From assembly GCA_030374765.1 (NCBI GenBank), contig JARGXX010000122.1:1-64000 (forward strand): a DNA stretch of 64,000 bases, given 5' to 3'. A program made the position numbers and the translations under genes. The DNA is from Agarophyton chilense (Eukaryota > Rhodophyta > Florideophyceae > Gracilariales > Gracilariaceae). Positions 1 through 8,448 of the stretch are shown piece after piece; the stretch's first letter is position 1, and every line of letters starts with the position of its first letter. The notes beneath the pieces were generated by a model. The model searched no databases. It was not told where the DNA came from and was given only the letters and a program-made list of their open reading frames with translations.

Positions 1-331
1 ACGTGCGCAGCGCCTACACTGAGCTGCTGAACGTCAAGGTCAAGCTTCGCATTTTGGTGGACTGCAAAGATGTGTTTACGTCTATGTCGACGCAGAAGAA
101 TTCTGTGGAAAAGTCGATAAGGGGTGACGTAAGCAGCATTCGTTTTGAATTCGAGACTGGCAGCGTTGAGTCCATCTCGTGTCCCCAGATTCCGTAAACC
201 TCGCTGACGCTCTGAACAAGGAGGATTGCTGCCTAAGCGAAGCGCTGCTGCTCACTATCTATTCTGGTCGACTGGGTATTGACTTCGAGGCTGTAGCCGA
301 GACGAAGAGCTCTGAGAAGCACTTCGGCTAG
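1..331 (+). pseudogene. Ty1/copia RNase H, 3' end of a polyprotein
   Basis: This is the last ~110 codons of a copia-type RNase H, entering from outside the window. It aligns by eye with the end of the complete copia element at 26977-27870: both have a KLRI stretch, a QKNS.xKSIRG-like stretch, an LADxLxK motif, and end in SEKHFG followed by a stop (here ending at 331). The first part is open to a stop at 195-197. The remainder (VNLADALNK onwards) is in another frame, so there is a frameshift near 185-200. A purine-rich CAAGAAAGAAG follows the stop, as expected of a polypurine tract before a 3' LTR. I read it as a dead 3' fragment. Confidence 0.75.
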
Positions 332-799
332 CAAGAAAGAAGATTGATATGAATGTCGACAGCTAGTGACAGGATGCCATGTATGCGCACGCGAGCACTC
401 ACGTGCTCTGACCCGTTCCAACTGGCATTCGTAGTTAGTGCATTTACATGAGCAATTACTATTGTCTACATAAACACAGCAAGATGACTCAGCAGGTCAT
501 CTGACTATACGGACGCCGGCGCACCCGAGTTGTCTAAGAAACATAGCTACAGTTGTTATCCCCTCTCATACTTAGTGCGCTAGGCGCAAATGCGGAGCGG
601 TATCATGGAGCAAGCGCGTAATTTCTGTCCAGCAACATGACGAACGGCGTGGTGCTGATGGTCGAGTTGACGAACGGCGGGCGGGTTCGAATAGCTCAGC
701 AGGAGTATGGTCTTCAGAGAAGGTAAGTCGGCGACGGCACTTGCGGCGGTCTCCGACAACGCAAGCAGAGAGCGGCGCTTGTTCTCGTCGGGCAACGGA
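332..799. other. no gene; possible 3' LTR remnant of the copia fragment
   Basis: There is no recognisable protein. The stretch begins with a purine-rich run just after the copia stop codon and could be the decayed 3' LTR, but no second copy is available in the window to define it. Short ORFs on both strands have no recognisable content. It ends at the segmental-duplication breakpoint near 800. Confidence 0.3.
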
Positions 800-3202
800 G
801 TGGGGCCAAGTTTTCCTAACAACTTTCCTATTCTAGTGCTTGCCAGGGTACACATCTTTTCAAAAAGAACTCAAGAACTCTTGCTCTGGCTTCAACATTT
901 CCGTACAGTCGTTCAGACGCTCCATTTCTTTCAACCTTAGTGTGCTCATCGCCTTTGTTTCTATACTTTGTCCTTCTTCGATCTTGTGCTTTTGCCGCGT
1001 AATCGGAGATTGTTCTACACTTTCTGGCTGTTCATTATGTTCTAGTGACTGGTCGGACATCTGTGTGTCTCCACCAACTCTCGCTCCTTCAAATTTCTCT
1101 TTTGGTTAGAACGGTTTCTGCTCATCTTGCGTACAAAGGAAATCTCGACTATATGCTTGAAGAACTCGTACCAGAGGCGAGTCATGTCTCCATGCCATCC
1201 ATTCTAGAATACGAGCGTCACAGCTATTCGAATGATTAACCAAGCGATGTGGCATCTGTGGTACAGGGGTATAGAATGTTTACAGCGACTCGTAAGCTCA
1301 AAGGGTGATACATTGAACGCACGATAGGCAACTGTGAAAACGTGAAGATCTCTTCTACCCTAGGCAAAGACAGCGGTATCCCACGCGAAAGTGAGAAAGC
1401 TTTTGTGTAGGATGTAGTTGTGAAGTACATTGCTATTAAACTTTTCAGGCTGTTCGCGTAACCGACGACGTTCCTTCTCGAGAATACCTTCGATGGTTGA
1501 GAAACAGATAGCCAGAGCTTCACGTTTGTACCGGGAATTATTCAGATCCGTAATCACGTCACAAGGCATCAGAGTACCGTCTGCCAACATCAATGATAGC
1601 GTATAATGGGCGACCACCCCCAGTGACCCTTCTCAGATCGTGCGATATAGCCACACTTTCTGGCGGGCATGTGAGACACGTTTCGCTTCGAGTTTCTGGT
1701 CGTTTCTGCTTCAGCTCACTGATCCATGTTGCAGATCGATTGTTGTCAGTGCCGGGAGTGAGAGCAATGTTTGATGATGGAGGTATAGGAGGCACGATAG
1801 TCGTACAGTGCGGCGTAACGACAGCTACTGTGGCCAGTGCCTCCAATGCATCAGGGTGAGTGGACAGATAGCGTGAGAAGCGAACCGGGAATGACAGTGA
1901 CGAATGCATGGCAGATTGAGTGCGCGTGCGACACGGCGTAGGCGGGCGGGCTTATGATGGGGTGACGGCAAAGTCGGAAGCCTTCCGAAGATTTCGGGGG
2001 CGTGTGGTAGGTGCTGCAGACTGGTTTTCGCCGTCCATACGACGTTTGCGATTGAGAGGTGTGGAAGGCTGTGATGAGGCTTTAGGCGTTGATGGTGCTG
2101 CGTGGGTAGTGGGCTGGGCCGGAGATCGTACGGGCACAGACGGGTCCTTGTTGCGTTTTGAACAGTGCAGCGACGGATGGTTGTACTGGGCGGAGGCTTT
2201 GCCACGAATTTGATGTTCCAGCGCATGAAGACTGACGTGGTAAGGGGAGCGAGAGTGGTAAGCGGCAACGGCAGTAAGCTGTGGCGCGTGAAGAAAGATA
2301 CGTTCGTCGCTTACAATACGGTCATCGACAGCGGTGAGTTGTTGTGCATACAATTCATCTATTGACTTGCCATGGGCATCGATATCATCTTCAGTAGCCT
2401 GAAAGAACGATAACCGAGTGAGGATAGCGGGGGGTAGGAGAGTTACAACTGCGCGTTGGTATTGGTGCAACTCGCTCGACACGGCGCATGTGATACGAAA
2501 TACGGCGTTCTCAGGATCGTATGCTGCAATGAGACCGACTGCGTGAGCAGGCGAGCAGCAATGGTAGGTTTTAAAATGGTGGTACCAGGACCCGGACGGA
2601 GATGAGAGCGAGGCCTTTGCAATGATGAACAAGAGCCATGCGAGGGTCGTGAAACAGAGGGGTGATTGTGAAGCAAACGGCGACCAAGAGAAAGCGTAGC
2701 TTTCTCCAAACGTTTGCTGCAACCATGAAGGCGGTGTGCGATGCACGACCGTATGGTGTTGGGAATGGGGCCGCATGTTGCGATTGAAAAGGTCCTCGGG
2801 GGAGCGTGAGTTGAGTATGAACTCCGGAACGTGACGGACTTGGGCGTTTGGCGGCGGAGAGTAACTGTGTGAGGGGAAGCTGGGTATCTGATCGGCGCGG
2901 TAGGCGACGGAGTGAGGTAAAGAACACAGGCGGAGGTGTATAGATTCGGGGGGGCCGGGGCTCGGCCGAGTTGTGGATGGTGTGCGCCAAATTAGCGATA
3001 CGGATGGGAAGGGCGAGGCTTTGAACGAGGAGGTCGATACAATCCGCCGGGGGGAGTGCGGTTGCTGTGGTTGCTGGAGCTGTTGGTGGTTGTGTTTGCG
3101 AGTGAGCCTGTATGTGAGAGGGGGCGGTGGAGGGGGTAGAACAGCACACGTAAACGCTAATTCAGTGTCCCGAGAATACCTGGAAAATGGAAAGCAGCGC
3201 AT
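800..3202 (-). pseudogene. retinoblastoma-related protein, truncated pseudogene (copy A)
   Basis: RB-family proteins bind E2F and repress S-phase genes. Reading the minus strand from 3202 downwards gives an AWLLFIIAKASL stretch like the RB N-terminal domain (DUF3452), then ELYAQQLTAVDDRIVSDERIFL, resembling the segment before pocket A. After a TAA at 1952-1954 the same frame continues with PPTP.RTRTQSAMHSSL, like the RB spacer before pocket A. Pocket A follows at 1360-1617 in a shifted frame (RYKREAL, EGILEKERRRL), with more pieces at 1200-1350. Pocket B is cut a few codons after STRIGKLLGKLG by the duplication breakpoint near 800. Two 1-nt indels near 2150-2255 put ~35 codons out of frame relative to copy B. 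With several stops and frameshifts and no pocket B, it cannot encode a working RB protein as read. Confidence 0.8.
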
Positions 3203-3310
3203 AAATCACACAACCAGCTAAAGAAGCCATATAGTGCACGTGATGAAGCAAATATGAGTTTGTCTTGGCGTTAGTGGAGACAACATGGATGGGAGAACTT
3301 TTTGACCGAA

Positions 3311-3938
3311 GGCTACTTTCTTGCATCGTGAGCGCTTGAATGGAAATGGGGCGGCTGCTCCTACAGGTAGACAGCGTTGGGCATGAGCACAGGATTTGTA
3401 AAAGTCGAATTTGAATGTCGGCTCCGAAACGAATTCGAACCACAGCTATTGCTTTTTTGTAGCTCTTGAGACCGTTACCATCGAAGCTCGGCCGGAGTAT
3501 TCAGTGCTAGATGAAGATGATGTCACTGCAAGCTGGGCGCGGGTACCTGGGCCTTTTATTTGAAGGATTTCTGGTGCCCTCTGGGCGCGTCATCCCGTGT
3601 CCTGAGAGAGAAAATTATTCGAACAACAACGGCCTGCAGATGCAAGGGTTGCCGCTTCAATCGTTTCACCTTCAAGTGGGATGGGTAAGGTGAACAATTC
3701 TGTTGCCGCCGCAGACTTCCGACATGCTGACCGAGTTTCAAACCACTCAACATGCGTCCGCCACTCGGAGCAAATGTCTTTCCAAGAAACAATTGCCATT
3801 CCACAACGTAACAAATCTAGCAACGCTACTATGTGTGTAGGACAGCTCGCTTCTTCTTTGTTATCGTGTGGTGTGGACTACATCACCCTTTCCTGTGATT
3901 TCGTGCCCGTGCTTTCTTTTTTTCCTCCTTTGAAGACA
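3311..3938. repeat. left inverted flank of the zinc-finger locus, copy A (628 bp)
   Basis: The outer end GGCTACTTTCTTGCATCGTG is matched in inverse orientation at 8429-8448, and the homology runs inward to TTTGAAGACA at 3929-3938, matched by TGTCCTCAAA at 7824-7833. The arms are about 625 bp each with scattered mismatches. No target-site duplication is visible outside the arms (TTGACCGAA before, TAGCATCGC after). It could be a long terminal inverted repeat of a DNA transposon, or simply the upstream region of a gene that was duplicated in inverse orientation. Confidence 0.75.
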
Positions 3939-4912
3939 CAGCTCTATGAATATCAACCATAATTCTGGAAAAGTACGCTGAATTACTCAGAAGACTTTGT
4001 GGTTCCCAGAGCAACGATGATGGACATGGACGCCCATCGTGGATTTTCATTTAAGCCCAAGCGAAAAGCGCACGGCACAACGATCGAAAAGATCCAGCCT
4101 TCGATCGGGAAAACGAAAGTCGAGGGCACAATAGACAGGAGTGGAGAAAGGTGATCAAGCCACGGCCTGTGCTTTACAATATTTTATGATCGTTCCAATT
4201 CTGCAGCACCGTTGCGGTGGTCCTACGAGATGCGAGACAGTACGCCAAACTGTTTTCAATCTGTACCGTTTCAGCAACCTTGAGCTCGCACATACGGTCC
4301 ATTGATTGCATTCTCACCTACAGGGACATTTTAAGTTCACAACAAATGGTGTCACACTGGCCAATCCGTTTTCTCTTTAGAACACTTGCTGGAGTGTCAC
4401 CTGCGAAACTGCTTGATAGCCACATTTGCGCCAGCTCATGAATACAGTTTGATTTCGCTACGCTCGGGAGGAAGCATACTAGTACAGAAGGTACGCAACT
4501 GCTGCACGTAATCAGTTGCCCATCTGCCAGTTTCAGATACGCTGCCGAATCAGCATCTGTTCAGATGCGTTCGAGGGACAAAGAGGTTGGAGACGGAAAG
4601 GTTACGGTGCACGTTTCTGTGCTTGGGGCACAGTCGCGAACAACATGTACATTTTTACCAAAGCTGATATCATCCATCACGTTAAGCACTATCTGCCTAT
4701 GGATGTCCATTATTGTTTCCAAAGCGCACAGCTTTCCATCAAGATGAATTCCCTTCCGCGTTCAGTAAACGCTCCCAATTCTGTAAACTGCATCCACAAC
4801 GCCACAAAAAAATTCTATGTCTTTTTCGTATCTCGGATCAGATCTGATCACTCGTATGGTCACAGCTGCTCAAGATACTTTCCGAGCGACATCATAGTAG
4901 TATCTACCGTTT
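3939..4912. other. spacer between left flank and tandem-unit start; no recognised gene
   Basis: This stretch is present in both copies of the segmental duplication (37176-37983 plus the start of unit 1) but absent from the right arm, so the left arm carries about 1.8 kb that the right arm lacks. Several ORFs under 140 codons exist on both strands. On the minus strand at about 4340-4440 a stretch SSSFAGDTPASVLK resembles SSVFAGDTSVQVLK encoded at about 5450-5530, hinting at an old duplicated minus-strand coding region. The block that is tandemly repeated in copy B begins at about 4745. Confidence 0.35.
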
Positions 4913-5407
4913 TTGAATATCAATGATACAAGTGAGGGCTGTCCAACATGTACCTCTATTCCACTACAGGAGACAAGCCAGCGACCACCGCACTCACTTA
5001 TGTCCAACTGTGTTGATATCTCGAATCACTTTGTTTCCTTCGACGACACCAACTGCGGCAACTGCACCCAGAGCAACGCCGAGCGCATTTCGTTCTGCTT
5101 GTTCGTGCCATCTGCACCAGCTTCTGATTTGCATACGCATGTGCGTCTCTTGGAACCCAACGAATGCTGTCGTATGACAGACACCAGCGTCTTGCCATGC
5201 GGTCGACATCCATGCTGCCATGCGCTTCCCTCTGTTTTGCAACGAGAATCAAATGCTGTTCAGTCCGTGATTTTGTTGGAGAGCACAGCTCCTGAATTCT
5301 TTCTGTTCTGGTTTATTGCGACAAAACTGGTCCAAGATGATTCACACCGCGTTCAAATTTTGGTTTTCACAGAGAATGGAAACCAGTGTGCTTTTCGGCT
5401 GCGATGA
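4913..5407 (+). CDS. hypothetical protein, 164 aa, Cys-rich (copy A)
   Basis: This is an open frame of 164 codons starting MNINDTSEGCPTC and rich in Cys and His, without a spacing pattern I recognise. The sequence is conserved in all ten array units. Between copy A and the array one difference is silent in this frame (GCC/GCT, Ala). Within the array a Ser-Val/Gly-Ala pair of changes alters it. The minus strand is also open over 82-84 codons in two frames, so coding sense is not established. It lies 276 bp before the zinc-finger ATG and could equally be its 5' untranslated or promoter region. Confidence 0.25.
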   Translation: MNINDTSEGCPTCTSIPLQETSQRPPHSLMSNCVDISNHFVSFDDTNCGNCTQSNAERISFCLFVPSAPASDLHTHVRLLEPNECCRMTDTSVLPCGRHPCCHALPSVLQRESNAVQSVILLESTAPEFFLFWFIATKLVQDDSHRVQILVFTENGNQCAFRLR

Positions 5408-5683
5408 GAGATGATGCTCCGTGACGAAAAACTTCGAGTACTTTCGGACACTAGATCGAATTGAAACAGATCACACTTTTCAGTACTTGGACGCTGGTGT
5501 CGCCGGCGAACACCGAGCTACCTTGCGTCTTTGCCATCAAAGTTGGTCGAGAAATATCGCCCTCTGTGTGTTGAAGCGTTTCCCTCACCGTTTGTTCTGT
5601 GTACTTTACACGCGTTTCAATCCTTGCGTCTTCCCTCGAAATAAGCAAGGCATCTCACACAACAAACAACCCAATCGTTTAAG

Positions 5684-6849
5684 ATGGACAATGAACTTGT
5701 TGCACACCAGTTTTCGGGGTTTCTCAAGAGAAGGGGATTGAACTACACAAATCGCAGCAACCAAAACAGAAGAAGCTTAGATGAGTTCCCCCGCGCTCTC
5801 CGACTACCGCCGCTTGGAAACCCTCAAGCAGGGAGTCTTCCAAGCTTCCAATCTCTATTCGGCCGCTCGGAAGATTCAAGACTTCCATCCGGCCATCGAT
5901 TTATTTCTCAACGACTACCGCCGCTTGGAATATCTCAACCGGGAAGTCTTCCGGGTTTCGAATCTTCATTTGGCCGCCCAGGCGATTCCAGACTTCCATC
6001 TGGCCATCAATTTAGATCTCTTCGACTACCGCCGCTTGGAAACCCGCAACCACAAAGTCTTTCGAGTTTCCAATCTCTATTCGGCCGCCCATTCGGCCGC
6101 CCGGAAGATTCAAGACTTGGATTCGGTCATCAACCCACTTCTTGCGATGTCCGTCGGAGTGGAAGTGGAACCGCTCGTCCCGTGTCTCTCGAACGGTTTC
6201 AGGAAGCAAGGGGCACTCACCCCATTCCTGCACTCCAGTCCCACGGAAATGAACACTACACGGAAATCCCACACCAACACCGCCATGGGGAAACAGCGTG
6301 GCGAAGAAACAGTGTTCTGAAACTACCTCAGGAGCGCAAGAGTCGGGATGAAGGCGCCCCAGAGATTGCACAGAGATTTTGTTCAGATAGCATTCGCCAA
6401 TCTCCAGTTCATGTGCCTTATCCTGCCCCGGAAGCGTTGTGTCTCGTTCAAGAAGTTTCCCACCGGTCTCCTGAGCACAACCTCCGTGACGATTCGTTGT
6501 TGCCGATACGTACAGCTCCTGCTGGTTGCTCATCATTCCCAACCCATCAACCAGGACTCGAAAAACTTGGCATCACAGGCTCCCGTACCAAACGTCCCCA
6601 GATTTTCCAGTGTGAGTGGTGTACGAAGTCGTTTGGTCGCAAGCATCATAAGGTGCGCCACATCCAAGCCATTCATCGAAAAGTGAGTTACTTCAGCTTT
6701 CACTGCGGATCTCAATCACGTCGGTCTTTTCTAACATTTCTCTTTGCAATTGCTTTTGAAACCATCTTCTTTGACATATCCATATTGGATCGGGTAGCCA
6801 GGTTTTGCAAAGAGCACTGATCGAATTCCACATGAAAACTGCTCATTAA
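5684..6849 (+). CDS. C2H2 zinc-finger protein, finger-deleted form, one intron (copy A)
   Basis: Exon 1 is 5684-6682 (333 codons), the intron is 6683-6801 (119 nt, GTGAGT to CCAG, with a TTTCTAAC branch-site-like motif), and exon 2 is 6802-6849. The predicted protein is 348 aa. Residues about 40-150 are three imperfect repeats of 37-41 aa (RLPPLGNPQ, GSLPSFQS.FGR, EDSRLPSGH), Pro/Ser/Gly-rich and probably disordered. One intact C2H2 finger (CX2CX12HX4H) lies at about residues 307-332. Compared with the array genes, 123 nt are missing from exon 2, removing finger 2 and the Cys pair of finger 3, yet the ending HMKTAH-stop is kept in frame only if the intron is spliced out. The ATG was chosen because homology begins nearby and it is the first in-frame Met. 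A nuclear DNA-binding role follows from the finger type; no target is known. With one finger left, binding may be weakened. Confidence 0.65.
5799..6138 (+). repeat. three internal coding repeats of ~111-123 bp in the zinc-finger gene
   Basis: Each unit begins CGACTACCGCCGCTTGGAA and contains a TTCGGCCGC(TC)CGGAAGATTCAAGACTT-type segment. Unit 3 has an extra 12 bp (TTCGGCCGCCCA duplicated). Units stay in one register, so both the zinc-finger frame and the +1 frame read as repeated peptides. The same repeats occur in every array unit and, decayed, in the inverted paralogue. Confidence 0.85.
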
Positions 6850-7020
6850 GCTTTCGAGCATTTGCAATTTAGGCTGTACAAGATCTACTTTACGGAGATG
6901 GAGGATAATTTGAGCCATGTACGCGCAGAGCACCCCAATCGTCACAGTTTACCAACGGGTGTGAGGAAAGTATAGCTTGCGACTCTAGCCGTAATGGAGT
7001 AAGTTATCTACAAGCTTCTA

Positions 7021-7824
7021 TCAGTGTTCTATCGCCTGAAGGTTATGCTCAGGAGAACTGCTTGGAAACTTCTTGCGTGGAATACAACGCTTGCGGGGCA
7101 GAACAAGGCACGGGAACTGCATATTGGTGAATGTTTTCTGAAGAAAACCCCTGTGAAATCTCTGGCGCTCCTTCTTCCAGACTATTATGTTCCTGAAGTA
7201 CTTCCAGAACGTTGCCTCTTCGCCACACTTTTTCCTCATGGTGGCTGTTGTGTGGCATTTCCGTGGGACTGGAATGCAGTCTTGGTTGGGGTAAGCGCAA
7301 CTTGCTTCCTGAGACAAATTGAGAGACACCGGACGAAAGGTCCCACTTCTACTCCGTTGGACATCACAAGAACTGGATTTATGGCCAAATCCAAGTCTTG
7401 AATCTTCCGGGCGGCCAAATGAAGATTCCAAACTTGGGAGAGTTCTCGGTTGAGATGTTCTAAGCGGGTGTTCTCGGAGAGAGCTGGTTTGATACACGGA
7501 TGGAAGTCTTGAATCTTCCGGGCGGCCGGAGATGGATTCTAAGCGTGGAAGACTGCCCGTCTGAGGGTTTCCAAGCGGCGGTAGTTTAGTTGGAGAGCGG
7601 GGGGGAAACCCATCTGGGAGTCTTCTGTTTTCGTTGCTGCGATTTGGGTCGTGCAGCCCACATGCCGAAAGGCCTTGTGAGTAATTAGTATACCTATCTT
7701 GATACCGCTGGCAATCGTAAACTGAGAGAAATTCTCTAGTACGCGAAATAACAAGACACGCATTATAAGCTGTCTTCTTTTCCACACTTTTCTCGCGTTC
7801 TATCAGGACGCAAGACCGGATCAT
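7021..7824 (-). pseudogene. inverted diverged paralogue of the zinc-finger gene N-terminal part (copy A)
   Basis: A 267-codon minus-strand frame aligns with the N-terminal part of the plus-strand gene: NRSNENRRLPDGFPP, PPLGNPQTGSLP, two GRPEDSRL repeats and SCDVQRSRSGTFRPVSL. After about residue 165 homology to the plus gene moves into the two other frames (QSHGNA in one, WRRGNVLEVLQE and STQEVSK in the next), so it carries at least two frameshifts. No finger with both Cys and both His is found downstream, although a degenerate finger-like tail lies between the two genes at 6850-7020. It is convergent with the zinc-finger gene, and its ATG coincides with the inner end of the right flank. I call it a pseudogene. 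Confidence 0.65.
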
Positions 7825-8448
7825 GTCCTCAAAAGACGGAGAAAGAAACCTCGGTCACGAAATCACAGGAAAGGGTGATGTAGTCCACACCACACGATAA
7901 CAAAGAAGAAGCGAGCTGTCCTAAACATAGTAGCGTTGCTATATTTTTTGTTACGTTGTGAATGGCAATTATTTCTTGGAAAGATTTTGCTCCGAGTGGC
8001 GGACGCATGTTGAGTGGTTCGAAACTCTGTCAGAATGGCGGGAGTCCAGGCCGGCAACAGAATTGTTCACCTTACCCACCCCACTTGAAGGTGAACAATT
8101 GAAGCGGCAACCCCTGCATCTGCAGGCCGTTGTTGTTCGAATATTTTCTCTCTCAGGACACGGAATGACGCGCCCAGAGGGCACCAGAAATCCTTCAAAT
8201 AAAAGGCCCATGTACCTCGCGCCCAGCTTGCAGTGGCATCATCTTCATCTAGCACGTGAATACCCCGGCCGAGCTTTGATGGTAACGGTCTCAAGAGCGA
8301 CAAAAAAGCAATAGCTGTGGTCCAAATTCGTTTCGGAGCCGACATTCACATTCGACTTGACAAATCCTGTGCTCATGCCCAACGCTGTCTGCCTGTTGGA
8401 GCAGCCGCCGCATTCCTGTGCAAGCGCTCACGATGCAAGATAGTAGCC
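7824..8448. repeat. right inverted flank of the zinc-finger locus, copy A (625 bp)
   Basis: This is the reverse complement of 3311-3938, with matching outer end (AGTAGCC at 8442-8448) and inner end (7824-7833). It lies immediately upstream of the inverted paralogue. No target-site duplication is seen. Confidence 0.75.

Larger units (their letters stand above)
800..8101. repeat. segmental duplication, copy A
   Basis: This block is repeated in direct orientation from about 34041, at an offset of about 33240 bases as far as the zinc-finger gene. Homology starts at the shared GTGGGGCCAAG near 800 / 34041. It runs through the RB pseudogene, the left flank, a 970-bp spacer, the zinc-finger gene, the inverted paralogue and part of the right flank. 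At 8101 the second copy reaches the end of the window, so the true right boundary is not visible. Differences are scattered substitutions and 1-nt indels, plus the expansion of one 2518-bp block to ten units in copy B. Confidence 0.95.

Noticed and set aside
686..855. Splice donor AAG-GTAAGT near 724 and a gene in 580-940
   Set aside because: The ORFs here have no recognisable content, and the stretch straddles the duplication breakpoint. The donor-like match alone is not evidence.
1952..1954. Programmed stop-codon readthrough in the RB sequence
   Set aside because: Several other stops and frameshifts are present, so decay is the simpler explanation for the TAA followed by in-frame homology.
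4994..5252. Two minus-strand ORFs of 82 and 84 codons, repeated in every array unit
   Set aside because: They overlap each other and the plus-strand 164-aa ORF, have no recognised motif, and the copy A/array differences change their residues. Repetition follows from the array, not from coding.
6012..6542. 176-codon minus-strand ORF opposite the zinc-finger gene, repeated in the array
   Set aside because: It is the antisense shadow of the repeat-containing exon, with no recognisable domain. The plus frame has the zinc fingers and the intron signals.
3311..8448. Definite Mutator-type transposon
   Set aside because: The arms are long and inverse, but there is no target duplication and no transposase, and both occurrences are part of one segmental duplication.
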